DNA of 40,435 nt, from assembly GCA_037178675.1 (NCBI GenBank), contig JAYMGJ010000517.1:1-40435 (forward strand). The letters are read 5' to 3'. Position numbers and translations under genes: made by a program. The notes below the pieces were generated by a model. The model was not told the DNA's origin, did no database searches, and saw only the letters and a list, made by a program, of their open reading frames with translations. Shown piece by piece: positions 7,583-18,262 of this stretch; the first letter of the stretch is position 1; every line of letters begins with the position of its first letter. The DNA is from Scleroderma bovista (lineage: Eukaryota; Basidiomycota; Agaricomycetes; Boletales; Sclerodermataceae).

Positions 7583-10500
7583 AATGAAGTCTTCTTGGAA
7601 GGGACTAGGTTAATTCCAAGGAACAATCTCCATTGGTTTTATGGGAAACCGATACATCAGACTGGAGCTCTTGGACTTCTCGTGGATTTGGACATAAAAT
7701 CCATTTCAACGGTGCAATGCGCAACCGTTACAAATAAATTCAACAGCTATGATCTATGGCATAGTCGTCTAGGTCACCCTAACCCTCAAACTATGCGGCA
7801 TGCTACTCGCGCTACCGATGGTATTGAGAAACTGGACATACCCACGACGACACCACTCTGTCCTGATTGTCAGATTGGCAAGATGCCCTCAAGGTCTTTT
7901 CCATCTTCCGATAAACGAGCAGACAAAATACTTGAGATGGTGCACTGCGACCTGGTCAAGTTCCCCGTCTTGTCATACAACCGACACAAGTATTGTCTTA
8001 CGATCATTGATGACTACTCTGGTTATGGCACAGTTTGCCTTTTGCGGTTAAAGTCGGATACCGCCACCGCATTCTCTACCTGGGTAACCTGGGCTGAGAA
8101 ACAAACTGGTCATTCACTCCTACGAGTACGTTCCGATCGAGGAGGAGAATTTATGGCAACCATATTTAAAACCTTCCTCACCTCCAAAGGGGTAGAACAA
8201 CAACTCTCCGTTTCGGATCATCCACAACAAAATGGTCGCGCAGAAAGGTTCAATCGGACCTTACTCGAGAAAGAAGAAACCATGCGTCACGCAGCATGTC
8301 TACCGAAGAATCTATGGAACTTCGCTCTGGACACTGCAGTCCATGTCTATAACAGGACACCAATGCGTCGCATAGGCTGGAAAACACCTGTTGAACTTCT
8401 GTTCAACAAGAAACCTGATATATCCTATCTTCGAGTATTTGGATGTCTTGCTTATGTCCATGTTCCAAAGGACAAGCGAAAAGACAAGCTTACTCCAAAG
8501 GCCGAAGAAATGATATTCCTTGGTTATGAACCAGGAACAAAAGGTTACCGCTTCCTGCGGAACAATAGGTCTATATATGTGGAAACAACTGCCACATTCG
8601 TTGAAAACTTATTCCCAAATTGTCCCGAAGAAAAGTTGAAAAAGAAAATCGATATACCTGAACCAATTCATCCTTCTGAAGAAGAAGCATCAGGTAACAA
8701 CGATGAAAATAATCACCAACCTCCACCCGACGATCTGGAATTTCCACCCATTGACCCATATCAACCAAATGAGAGTCATACAAGAGGTGATGATTCAAAA
8801 AGAGACACCACAAAGCCACAAGGTCCAACCCAACGCCCCCCTAAACCTACAGTAGAGGAAGTCGCTGACAACGACTCGCAAGTTCCTCAGGGAGGTCAAA
8901 CTAGTTCCAACAATGGACATCCGGAAGAAGAACTTGGTTATGTTTTCAATAGGCGAACTCAATCATGGGAACCTCCTCAAGAGGAAGTTCAACCACCTAG
9001 AGTAAGACTACGACGAGAACATAGAGGCCGAGACACACCAATCCCGGATTTCATAGTTCCTAATGAACCCAATCCAATCTGTCGCAATCCTCCTCGAGTT
9101 CGTAATCCACCTCTGAGACCAGACAATGTCTATGGTCAGAGAAATCCTGTGGATATAGAACGAGAAATTGCAAGAGAACGAGATTGGACAAGAACGGTCT
9201 TAGGAAGAGGAGTTCCTACTATTCCTCAAACAGAACCCATGGTCGAATCAAGACCAAATCCTCCTGCACCTGCAGAACCTCAAGAGGTCCCCGTCGCTGT
9301 TCCATTACCATCAATGGATGAAGACGAGAATGAAATGGAAGACGTCATAGTTCCAAACACTGATGTTGACACTATGATTCAACTAGGTCAACACTATATT
9401 CTCAACTACATAATGAAGCAGGCAGCAAAGCCGCTCAAGGGTATTCCTTATCATTTCAAGGATATCCGTAACTATCCATTGGATGAACAGAAGAAATGGG
9501 AACAGGCATGCAAGGAAGAAATCAAGTCTATCGAAGATAGACATGTATGGACTTTGGTGGATTGTCCACCAGATCGAAAACCTGTCAAATGTCGCTGGGT
9601 ATTCGCAAAGAAATCGGATGGAAGATTCAAAGCCCGCTTGGTTGCGAAAGGCTTTTCACAAATCTATGGTGAAGACTACGATGAAACCTTCTCACCGGTC
9701 ACACGCTTTGAGACAGTACGACTGCTCTTGGCTTATGCGTGTCGAAACGACTGGGAAATTGAAAGTCTTGATGTAAAGACTGCCTTCTTATATGGGCGAC
9801 TCGATGAAGAAATCTACATGGAGCAACCCGAAGGTTTCAAAGTACCTGGTTCAAGTAACAAGGTCTATCGTCTATTGCGCGCTCTCTATGGCCTGAAGCA
9901 AGCCGCACTAGCATGGAACAAAGAGCTACACAAATCGCTCCTAAAGCTCAACTTTAAACGTTCCAAAGCAGATCCTGGAGTATACATCTACCAAGATAAA
10001 TCAGGCATCATGCTGTTCATCGTCTACGTCGATGATGGACTTCTTATGTCAAACTCTGCCAACCTTCTCAAGAAGAAGAAAACCGCATTCCTAAACGTAT
10101 GGGAAGCTCGTGACATGGGTCCAGTACAAGAATACCTTGGATTCCAAATCACTCGTAATCGCGTTAAACGTTCAATGGTTCTACACCAACATCCCTACGT
10201 ACTGAAAGTACTTAAATGCTTTCAAATGGAGAACGTCAAACACGTCCGCACACCTTTACCTGCTGGGTATCAACCATCTACAGCACCAAAGGATTACAAT
10301 GCAAGCCCAACAACAAGACAACGGTACCAATCCGTTATAGGATCACTCCTATTTGTCATGCTTGGCACGCGCCCGGACATCGCTTTTGCCGTAATCAAAA
10401 TGTCACAGTTCATGGCAAATCCTACCGAAGAACACCTCTCGAAGGCACTTCACATAGTGAAGTATTTGGGTTCAACACCAAATCTTGCACTTCATTTTAC

Positions 10501-10987
10501 AGGAGGAGCTTCGTCATTGGATTGCTACTCTGACTCTGACTGGGCAGGCGATAGTGAAACAAGACGATCAACAAGCGGTTATACTATCTTTCTTGGAAAT
10601 GACTTGGTTAGCTGGCGATCTCGCCGACAACCAACTGTGGCTCTGTCGTCAACAGAAGCCGAGTACATGTCAATGTGCGATTGCGCACAACAGATTCTAT
10701 GGATCAAATCCCTCTTCCAAGAGTGTCATCTTTCCCTCCAACACTTCATGATGTTTGGAGATAACAAAGGCGCTATTCATATCGCGCAAAATCCAGTTAT
10801 GGAAGGACGGTCAAAGCACATTGATATCAAGTATTATTTCCTCCGCGAATGCATTGAGAAGAATACTTTCCTGCTTGACTATGTTCCAACTGATCAGCAG
10901 AAAGCTGATATGATGACGAAGAATTTGACATGGCAGAAATTCCAAGACAATCGCTCGCGACTGAACCTTCTAGAGTTCAAGTCTTAG
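7583..10987 (+). CDS. pol: copia integrase, reverse transcriptase, RNase H (same frame after TGA)
   Basis: This continues the gag-protease frame after one TGA; it has no ATG near its start, so separate translation is unlikely. Counting from TTG 7595: the HHCC zinc domain has H56, H61, C89, C92. The integrase triad is D119, D181 and E217, with the usual 35 residues between the last two. The integrase C-terminal region follows (FLGYEPGTKGYRFL). A long Pro/Glu-rich linker runs to about residue 610. Reverse transcriptase has CRWVFAKK, LDVKTAFLYG, GLKQAALAWN and the catalytic YVDD at 811-814. RNase H has SDSDWAG (D980), STEAEY and a SKHIDIKYYFLRE-type end. All catalytic residues are present. The ORF stops 10 nt before the 3' LTR. 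Apart from the TGA, the element looks competent. Confidence 0.93.
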   Translation, partial: NEVFLEGTRLIPRNNLHWFYGKPIHQTGALGLLVDLDIKSISTVQCATVTNKFNSYDLWHSRLGHPNPQTMRHATRATDGIEKLDIPTTTPLCPDCQIGKMPSRSFPSSDKRADKILEMVHCDLVKFPVLSYNRHKYCLTIIDDYSGYGTVCLLRLKSDTATAFSTWVTWAEKQTGHSLLRVRSDRGGEFMATIFKTFLTSKGVEQQLSVSDHPQQNGRAERFNRTLLEKEETMRHAACLPKNLWNFALDTAVHVYNRTPMRRIGWKTPVELLFNKKPDISYLRVFGCLAYVHVPKDKRKDKLTPKAEEMIFLGYEPGTKGYRFLRNNRSIYVETTATFVENLFPNCPEEKLKKKIDIPEPIHPSEEEASGNNDENNHQPPPDDLEFPPIDPYQPNESHTRGDDSKRDTTKPQGPTQRPPKPTVEEVADNDSQVPQGGQTSSNNGHPEEELGYVFNRRTQSWEPPQEEVQPPRVRLRREHRGRDTPIPDFIVPNEPNPICRNPPRVRNPPLRPDNVYGQRNPVDIEREIARERDWTRTVLGRGVPTIPQTEPMVESRPNPPAPAEPQEVPVAVPLPSMDEDENEMEDVIVPNTDVDTMIQLGQHYILNYIMKQAAKPLKGIPYHFKDIRNYPLDEQKKWEQACKEEIKSIEDRHVWTLVDCPPDRKPVKCRWVFAKKSDGRFKARLVAKGFSQIYGEDYDETFSPVTRFETVRLLLAYACRNDWEIESLDVKTAFLYGRLDEEIYMEQPEGFKVPGSSNKVYRLLRALYGLKQAALAWNKELHKSLLKLNFKRSKADPGVYIYQDKSGIMLFIVYVDDGLLMSNSANLLKKKKTAFLNVWEARDMGPVQEYLGFQITRNRVKRSMVLHQHPYVLKVLKCFQMENVKHVRTPLPAGYQPSTAPKDYNASPTTRQRYQSVIGSLLFVMLGTRPDIAFAVIKMSQFMANPTEEHLSKALHIVKYLGSTPNLALHFTGGASSLDCYSDSDWAGDSETRRSTSGYTIFLGNDLVSWRSRRQPTVALSSTEAEYMSMCDCAQQILWIKSLFQECHLSLQHFMMFGDNKGAIHIAQNPVMEGRSKHIDIKYYFLRECIEKNTFLLDYVPTDQQKADMMTKNLTWQKFQDNRSRLNLLEFKS

Positions 10988-10988
10988 C

Positions 10989-10997
10989 GAGGAGGAG
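10989..10997 (+). other. polypurine tract
   Basis: GAGGAGGAG lies immediately before the 3' LTR, where plus-strand DNA synthesis of LTR elements is primed. Confidence 0.85.
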
Positions 10998-11453
10998 TGT
11001 CGACAAGAAAGTATGATTATATCTTATCTTAATCTAATCTTGGAGATTTCCAGAGATCACAGTTACATGTGATTCGGAGTAGTGTCAACCGGAATACCGG
11101 TAGATCACATGACCGGCTTCACAAGATAGCCGGAACTATCACATGCAAGGCACGTGTATAACACATGCTGATGCACGTTACAGGCACGTTTCCAGATAAC
11201 TACGTCTATGGAAACTGCACCTACTACATATGGGAATATGGTGAAATAGGCTAGAATAATACTTATCTATGCACAGACCATGTACCACAGGTATATATAC
11301 CCTGTAGGATTCCCTGTAGTTCCTTAGTTCAATACAGTTCAACTGTTCTCTCATTACTCGCTACTTCAAACAACTCAACTTCAAGAACCAGCTACTTGCT
11401 ACTAAAGGTACGCTTGCGCTACCCCGTTGCTGTTGCCCAGTTTTGTTGCTACA
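10998..11453 (+). repeat. 3' LTR of the copia element
   Basis: 456 bp and identical to the 5' LTR except G at 11426. It is followed by the target duplication CTTTG at 11454-11458. Confidence 0.96.
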
Positions 11454-11529
11454 CTTTGTGGCCCAACGCACTCAATGGGACACCTATCCACATGCCTTCC
11501 CAACTATATAGTTGTTCCCACATTGAGGG

Positions 11530-11787
11530 CTTGTTTAATCCTCTGGGACACCCCATTCATGGCTTGTCACTTTAAAATGTACTTGCAAGGTTTGCCTGCA
11601 TAGCTAGATAACACCTCTGCTAGGGCCTGCCCAATGCTATGGGATACCATGGCCATTGCCTGTCAGACTGAGCTGGGTGCACTGACTATAAATGACGCTG
11701 TCTCCAGGGCTTGCCCAGAGTTATGGGACACCACACCTGTGGCTAGCACCCCTTAAAGGTACAGTCTCTGCACAGCCCATTGGAATG
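11530..11787. repeat. degenerate GGGCYTG...ATGGGACACCA repeats
   Basis: Several diverged units begin with AGGGCYTGCCCA or similar and continue to ATGGGACACCA. The series runs on into the left inverted-repeat arm (to about 12100). No coding frame is convincing here. Confidence 0.45.
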
Positions 11788-12602
11788 CAAGGGACAATAG
11801 TTCCATGGCCCTTTGGTAAGAAAGGGACTCTGTTGTTACAGCCTGATCAAAGCCCGAAACACACTATTCCTCTGGCCTGCCAACAGAAATGGCAAACCAT
11901 ATTTAGGGCCTGATGCAAAGCACGGGACACTGGCACTGCAGCCCTCCTACTCACTCCTATTTGTTGGGCTCTATAATAGAATAGAGAACACTATATCCAG
12001 GGCCTCCTGCTCTTATAGATGATACGGCACCTGGGGCTGTTATGTAATCATGGGACACCATCATATGGGGCTTGACACATTGTGTGACACCACTTTAGCG
12101 GCGTGCCTTGGGAACTGCAGGAGGCAGGGCCTACTCTGCTACTTCTAGCCCCTTGGCCGCAATTCCATGGCTACCCTGCTGCTTTGGCCGCCATGCTGCT
12201 AACAGTCCTTCGGCAGCAGCGGCTATCCCTGGTTCTCTGGCCGCATTGCTGTGGCATACCTTTCTTTTGCCGTGATACCGCGGCTGTACTTGTCATAGTG
12301 GAGGCCACCACTGCCGCCCGGCCATGATTGGTTACAGCCATCACAGCCGCAAACTTGACGACCGGCATAAGGTATCAACTTGCGGCACCCATTGTATTGG
12401 AAGATGCGGACGACACCTCCACCCAGACATGTGCTATTCCCATTCATGCTGATGTGTTCCCTGTGTGATTTCTGCCTCATTGTTAACCTGGCCGGGTGTT
12501 GCAGCCGCAGCTCAGACTTTGGCCGGCAACATTATATCACATGTGTCGCTTTGGCCGATATTTGATTAACCAATTATTGTTGTGATGAACATATATGTAG
12601 GT
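11788..12602 (+). repeat. left arm of a 0.8-kb inverted repeat
   Basis: This arm is the imperfect reverse complement of 14856-15657 along its whole length. For example, the segment ending TTTGATTAACCAATTATTG is mirrored at 14870-14900. Short conserved ORFs occur in both arms, but small indels and no clear protein character argue against coding. The arm has many GGCCG words, like subterminal repeats of DNA transposons. The outer ends begin CAAGRGACAATAG, and I see no matching target duplication outside them. Confidence 0.85.
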
Positions 12603-12615
12603 ATTCATACAATGT

Positions 12616-12929
12616 TTACCTACCACCCAAAGACTCCTCCCATTTCTGCCGCAATGCATTTGGTGCACGGGTTAGCATCTCAATGTCCTCCATCCTTTTT
12701 GCACAATGCTGCATCACCTCTATATGATATTTGAGGGCATTGTCTGAGCTCCGCAACATATTGTCGCAGAAGTACCATGCATTTGACAAGGCCTCGTCGG
12801 AGGTATACCCAACGGTGAGTAGAATGGTGACCTTTCTATCAGCAACCTTGGAAAAGCTTTAGTATCTAACACAACACGAATAAGGGAGCATACCAGGTCC
12901 GGCGGAAAGAATGCCTCTGCCTCCGATAC
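12616..12929 (-). pseudogene. C-terminal exons of an unrecognised gene, cut by the GGACC-rich element
   Basis: On the minus strand the exon 12616-12846 encodes 76 aa plus TAA (VADRKVTILLTVGYTSDEAL...), ending in a helical segment. It joins at phase 0 to 12894-12929 (...AEAFFPPDL) across a 47-nt intron with donor GTATGC, a TACTAA branch-like site and a CAAG acceptor. The upstream frame runs straight into the end of the element at 12930. The gene has therefore lost its 5' part. It sits inside the large inverted repeat, so it may be cargo or a transposase remnant of that element. I do not recognise the family. Confidence 0.6.
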
Positions 12930-14855
12930 TAGTGTTCGAAGGTCCGGTCCTAGGACCGCTAAAGGACCGAGGACTGGACCAGGACCGGACCATTTTAGGA
13001 CTGGACTGCAGTCCTGGTCCTACCCAATTCTAAAAAGTATCAGTCCTGGTCCTCTACATTTCTGGGGTGCTTAAGGACTGGACCTGGACCAGTCTGGACC
13101 GGTCCTAGCCCCTATTTTACTTCTATTAATTGTTGTTAATGAGTGATATTTAGCCTAGCCATAACTAGCCTACATACTTAATTCAGCCATAACCCACTTA
13201 ACATAGTCATCACTATACTACAAAACCTAAACCTACTTAACCTACTCATAACTACACAACTCCTAGTTATCACCTCAGGGGTATGGGTGTGTGTTGCCGA
13301 TGGATAGCACTGAATACACTTTGTTCACAGCTGTTCACAACACTTTACATAGTTGGTACAATAGCACAAAGGCTAGTATACATGTTTAAAAGGTGCAGGG
13401 CACATCCATTAAATTATTGGCAGAGTATACCATATTGTCAACTTGCAAACCTTTGTACACTCTGTACACTCTGTTCGCAGCTGTTCCACACACTCTACAT
13501 AGTTTGTACAATAGTATAAAGGCTACTACACATGTTCACAAGGTGCAGAACACCACCATCAAATCATCACCAGAGTATACCCTATAGTCAACCTGCAAAT
13601 CTTTGTACACTTTGTACACTTTGTTCGCAGCTGTTCGCAGCTGTTCCCCACACTCTACATAGTTGGTACAACAGTATAAAGGATGCTACACATGTTTACA
13701 AGGTGCAGAACACAACCATCAAATCATCACCAGAGTATACCCTATAGTAAACCTGAAAACCCTTGTACACTTTGTACACTTTGTTCGCAGCTGTTCGCAG
13801 CTGTTCCACACACTCTACATAGTTGGTACAATAGTATAAAGGATGTTACACATGTTTACAATGTGCAGAACACCACCATCAAATCATCACCAGAGTATAC
13901 CCTATAGTAAACCTGAAAACCCTTGTACACTTTGTACACTTTGTTCGCAGCTGTTCGCAGCTGTTCCACACACTCTACATAGTTGGTACAATAGTATAAA
14001 GGATGCTACACATGTTTACAAGGTGCAGAACACAACCATCAAATCATCACCAGAGTATACCTTATAGTCAACCTGCAAATCTTTGTACACTTTGTACACT
14101 TTGTTCGCAGCTGTTTGCAGCTCTTCCCCACACTCTACATAGATGGTACAATAGTATAAAGGCTGCTACACATGTTTACAAGGTGCAAAACACAACCATC
14201 AAATCATCAGCAGAGTCCACCCCTATAGTGACCCCCCAACCTTTGTACACTTTGTTTGCAGCTGTTCTTAGCTGTTCTCAGCACTCTACCTAGTTGATAC
14301 AATAGTACAAAGGCTTATACAGGTGTTTACAAGGTGTAGAACATGTCCATCAAATCATCACCAGAGTTTACCCCTATAGTTGAACCCCTGGGCAAACCTC
14401 TGACAGGTCAGCACCCTTACACTGTGGAATTCCCTATAGACTACATCTGCATCTGCCAATATCATGTGCACTTGGGGGTGTACCTGCAACCCAAGGGTAC
14501 TTTTAACAATGCTTGCACTGCCACCTGAACCCACTGGGTTGTTACCCACTTGCAACCTGGACCCATGCTGCAGGTAATGGGTATGTCCTGGGCATGGGTA
14601 TGGGTAAGCCATGAGACACCCCATGCTTTTGCCTAGTCCTCATCAGTGCTGGGTGGTCCTGATATCAATCTGCACCAATCCTCTGAAAAGACCGGTCCGG
14701 ACTGGTTCTAGGACCAGCCCAGGACCAATGAGGACCGGTCCTAAGTGGTCCAGTCCTCAGTCCTCCCTTTTTCTGAGATTTGGAGGACTGGTCCTGGTCC
14801 TGGTCCTCCCAAAAAAGGGGTCCAGGACTGGACCGGACCGGACCTTAAAACACTA
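12930..14855. mobile_element. GGACC-rich non-autonomous element with short inverted ends
   Basis: Both ends read TAGTGTT, two or three variable bases, then AAGGTCCGGTCC, in inverted orientation (12930-12950 and about 14835-14855). Inside each end is a block of about 160-180 bp made of GGACC/GGTCC words, many self-complementary (12940-13115 and 14690-14845). The centre is filled by the 160-bp tandem repeat. There is no coding capacity. The end type resembles hAT-like miniature elements, but the flanks show no 8-bp duplication. The right end abuts the inner end of the right inverted-repeat arm, so a deletion or recombination probably removed the original right flank. Confidence 0.65.
13301..14392. 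repeat. 160-bp tandem repeat, about seven copies
   Basis: The anchor CTTTGTACAC recurs at 13451, 13601, 13761, 13921, 14081 and 14241, exactly 160 bp apart from 13601 on. The earlier spacings are 140-150 bp because a GCTGTTCGCA decamer is single instead of duplicated. The outer copies are more diverged than the inner ones, as expected for unequal exchange. The 74-aa ORFs in each unit are by-products: 160 is not a multiple of three and they overlap out of frame. Confidence 0.92.
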
Positions 14856-15657
14856 CCTATGTATATGTTCATCACAACAATAATTGGTTAATCAAATATC
14901 GGCCAAAGCGACACTTGTGATATAATGTCCCCGGCCAAAATCTGAGGTGTGGCTGCAACACCCGGCCAGGTTAACAATAAGGCAGAAATCACACAGGGAA
15001 CACATCGGCATGAATGGGAATAGCACATGTCTGGGTGGAGGTGTCGTCCGCATCTTCCAATACAATGGGTGCTGCAAGGTGATACCTTATGCTGGTCGTC
15101 AAGTTTGCAGCTGTGATGGCCGTAACCAATCATGGCCAGGCAGCAGTGGTGGCCGCCACTATGACAAGTACAGCTGCGGTATCACGGCAAAAGAAAGGTA
15201 TGCCATGGCAATGCAGCCAGAGAACAATGGATAGCCACTGCTGCCGAAGGACTGTTAGCATGGCGGCCAAAGCAGCAGGGTAGCCATGCAATTGCAGCCA
15301 AGGGGCTAGAAGTAGCCCTGCCTCCTGGAGTTCCCAAGGCACGCCGCTAAATTGGTGTCACACAATGTGTCAAGCCCCATATGATGGTGTCCCATGATTA
15401 CATAACAGCCCCAGGTGCCATATCATCTATAAGAGCAGGAGGCCCTGGATATAGTATTCTCTATTCTATTATAGAACCCAACAAATAGGAGTGAGTAGGA
15501 GGGCTGCAGTGCCAGTGTCCCGTGCTTTGCATCAGGCCCTAAATATGGTTTGCTGTTTCTGTTGGCAGGCCAGAGGAATAGTGTGTTTCGGGCTTTGATC
15601 AGGCTGTAACAACAGAGTCCCTTTCTTACCAAAGGGCCACGGAACTATTGTCTCTTG
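14856..15657 (-). repeat. right arm of the 0.8-kb inverted repeat
   Basis: Reverse complement of 11788-12602 with scattered substitutions and small indels (for example in the 15130-15342 segment). Together with the left arm it encloses 2.25 kb, forming a fold-back-like structure of about 3.9 kb. To its right (15658 onward) the similarity stops abruptly. Confidence 0.85.
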
Positions 15658-15842
15658 AGGACAATCAGGCAAGCGTGCCAATTGATACCCACTGCTTCTA
15701 GAAATGAGGCCTGGGGGTCAGAATGGATGTCAAAAAATGTATTGGATCGATGTAATTCATTTCTACTTAATAACTGGGCTAGCAAGTACGCATACCAAAC
15801 TATATGGTAATTATTGTCATTTGTGTGACGTAGATTGGTTAA

Positions 15843-16088
15843 TTATTGCATAAAGAGTACACAATACTGACTATATTCATCTATAGTATCCATAGTGGAA
15901 TAGTTGCATAAATTATGAACATTGTTCCATAGCTTTCCATCTATGGCATCTATGGCATTAGGGCTTTTTCCTGATGTGACATCCTCTGGGTCGTAGTTTT
16001 TGATAGTTTCCAGGCGCCTTTCAGCCACTAACAGGGCAAATGTGTTGATTCTCTCCAAGAAAACCTTCCAGGAAGACTGGCGAGGCAT
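15843..16088 (-). CDS. small hypothetical protein (81 aa)
   Basis: From ATG 16088 the frame encodes 81 aa with ordinary protein composition: an amphipathic helical start (SSWKVFLERINTFALLVAERRL) and a more polar end. There is no signal peptide and no motif I know. It may be a complete small protein or one exon of a decayed gene. The next gene on this strand lies about 430 bp upstream of its start. The rest of 15658-16514 shows nothing further. Confidence 0.35.
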   Translation of the reverse strand: MPRQSSWKVFLERINTFALLVAERRLETIKNYDPEDVTSGKSPNAIDAIDGKLWNNVHNLCNYSTMDTIDEYSQYCVLFMQ

Positions 16089-16514
16089 GGTGCACAGTAT
16101 GGTTGTAGGGGATCAAGAATCAGATGTTATATTTCCTTTTTTACTTTCAATGTTGTGCCAATCTAGACTTAGAATTTTTGCTGCGCTTTGGGCTTATTAA
16201 TAAGCGGCGGCATGACAAATTTCACATTCAGCATGCTGCAAACCAACTGCAAAATCATGGTGCATGGCCATTGCATAGCGCCAGCAGAGTGCCGCTGAGC
16301 ACCACTATTAGCTTCACCGTGAATGACGCAACAGGTGACAATGGTAGTTACCGCTTTTTGTTGCAACAAACTTACACTTGTGGCTCGCAAGCAAGGATTC
16401 TGCCGACGCAGGCGGCATTTCGAGTTGTCACAAGAACAAAATAAATATTGTGTGATGTGTGATGTGTGATAGACAAATTAGTACAAATTCTGCAGTCTTA
16501 GTCCAGCTTGTACA

Positions 16515-17623
16515 CTAATTGCCTTCCATACGAGGCTGCAATAGAGTCAATAGGCAGTTAAACAGAATTTAATTGGACACTTACTTCACTGGATGCACCC
16601 GACCGAAGGCCTGAGTGACGCGATACACGGTGCGGTTGATTCTGCTCAATAGGATTAAGCAGTTAAACAGAATTTAATTGAGAACTTACTTCACTGGACG
16701 CACCCGACCGAAGGGCTAAGCGACGCGATGCATGGTGCGGTTCGTCCTGCTCCGTGCGCCATGCACGGTAACGTCTGTAGGCCATGAGCCACGCACCATC
16801 CGCGACCGCATTTGCATAGCGAACTGGCTTGACCACACGAGTGGGCAGCCACCAGTCTTCCAGATCCTCTGTACCTGGAATGTTCAGTTCGAGCATGGTA
16901 GCCTTCGTGAGTTCAAGGCCGCGCCGCAGGACGCTGTCCACAGCATCGAGCTTAACAGTTGGGTAGAGTGTCTGGTAGAGAGAATAAATGTTATTGTTAT
17001 CAATGTTAGAGCCCTGATAAATGAAATGAACACTCACTCCAAAGGTGTAGCCATCGCTGTCCAAAGAATCTACATCGACCTTCGAAGCGCCAAGTTTGCG
17101 AACCCATACATGGAATTCGACAGATGACAAGGAGAACCATGTATGGCCATCAACGACCACTTCGGCATATTCCCAGGGATCCTCATGACCGCGTTCCCAC
17201 TGGATGCGTGACATCAATGCTGACAACCGGAGCCTTCTCACGAGGGACTCATTTAAACCTGGGCTGCTGTACCGCATTGCTTGTTTGATGAGGATTTTAC
17301 TGAGGACCAACAGATTGGGCTCATCATGAGCATAGGCTCGTAATTTGTCCATGACATCGGCATCGCTTTGGCTGAACACGCTTTCCACCAGCCAAATTGT
17401 GCGCGGTAGGCGGCAGGCGGCAGGGGTCCCCGTCACCCTCACTCCACAATTTGATCGATAAGTCAGGAATTGCAGATATTGACTCACTGTCATGTCCACT
17501 GTTGGGAGAGACTTGACAGTATAAAAGGTCATCGGAGGCTGGGATATTTTCCAGAATGGACAAAAGACCGCCCATAACCGCACTTAACATGGATTCGTGA
17601 GCAGCGGAGGGCGATGAGACCAT
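16515..17623 (-). CDS. hypothetical protein, 299 aa, five exons, one exon duplicated
   Basis: Exons are 17488-17623, 17038-17441, 16690-16971, 16585-16641 and 16515-16535. Introns are 46, 66, 48 and 49 nt, all GT-AG (GTGAGT or GTAAGT donors). The exons sum to 900 nt, exactly 300 codons, with every phase consistent. The 66-nt intron is in frame and free of stops, so an unspliced reading would hide it. The fourth exon (19 codons, ending SGASSE) copies the end of exon three together with its intron. The protein is soluble, of mixed helix and strand character, with a Trp-rich middle (WERGHEDPWEYAEVVVDG). No family is recognised. Start ATG 17623 is the first in this frame, though an upstream exon is possible. 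Confidence 0.75.
16536..16746 (-). repeat. tandem duplication of an exon plus intron (about 105 bp, two copies)
   Basis: Copy one is 16642-16746 and copy two is 16536-16641. Each holds a 48-49 nt intron (GTAAGT...) and a 57-nt coding segment. Both keep splice sites and phase 0, so the protein gains a 19-residue repeat rather than a frameshift. The copies differ at roughly a dozen positions. Confidence 0.85.
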
Positions 17624-18262
17624 CAGGCATTGAAGGTGTCGCAAGAAGGACACCTTGAGGCTGAAATGCGACCATTAGACACCTGGCAGCGTGCGGCGGC
17701 TCTAATAAGTAACACACTTTTTACACATTTTCTGATACTCTTCGCTTTCTAAGCAATCCATAATATAGTTGTAATCATGGAAGGATACACCTTCATACTG
17801 CATTCGAATATCAATCTAACCTCAAGATCCGAGAATAACATCAACTTACCACTGAATATTCTTGTTCAGTGCTCAAAAGATCCTGGAGGATTTCTTCGCA
17901 CTTTTCTGGATAGATGAGTGATCAGTCATACAGAACATTATGACTGTTTTCAATGACCTTACCAGGAGTCAAATGTACATATGAGGGTGGAGTATTGTAC
18001 TGTGTGACTATGGCATCAGATTCAACTGGGGGAGCCCCAGCTATAACGCATAGGGTAGACATCCTTTTCAAAGCGGACAGATGGGGTGACTTCCGGTATT
18101 TCTCCACCATTCTGCGTTCACTCTTCGACACAAGGTGGCTCATGCTTGTCGTGGACACTTGTCAAGAAGGTGCGCTTATGTCAGCACCTGCTATCTCCTC
18201 CATATGGACATGGTAGAAATGCCGTCCTACAGCAGTAACCCCAAGTCCGTGCGTTTGACAGG
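17624..18262. other. intergenic region between divergent genes
   Basis: It should contain the promoter of the minus-strand gene at 16515-17623 and the degraded start of the plus-strand NLR. No convincing exon was found. The ORFs at 17922-18216 on both strands look like chance frames, or the first, unreadable part of the NLR C2 domain. Confidence 0.35.

Larger units (their letters stand above)
3166..11453 (+). mobile_element. complete Ty1/copia-type LTR retrotransposon with extra 5' ORF cassette
   Basis: The element is 8288 bp. It has 456-bp LTRs (TGTCGACA...TTGCTACA), a primer-binding site, gag-protease, integrase, reverse transcriptase and RNase H in copia order (integrase before reverse transcriptase), and a polypurine tract. 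The target duplication CTTTG is seen at 3161-3165 and 11454-11458. The LTRs differ only at 3594 (A) versus 11426 (G), so insertion was recent. The unusual part is 3636-5986, about 2.35 kb between the primer-binding site and gag, holding three ORFs that I cannot assign. One TGA (7580-7582) separates the protease and integrase parts within a single frame. Apart from that stop, every domain looks complete. Confidence 0.95.

Noticed and set aside
12103..12480. Conserved ORFs in both inverted-repeat arms
   Set aside because: Conservation is at DNA level between the arms; frames differ by indels and the translations are low-complexity Ala/Leu sequence.
13393..14293. Repeated 64-96 aa ORFs in the 160-bp array
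   Set aside because: They arise from the tandem repeat, overlap each other out of register and share no protein character.
13301..14392. CRISPR-like array
   Set aside because: Contiguous 160-bp tandem units without unique spacers in a eukaryotic repeat context.
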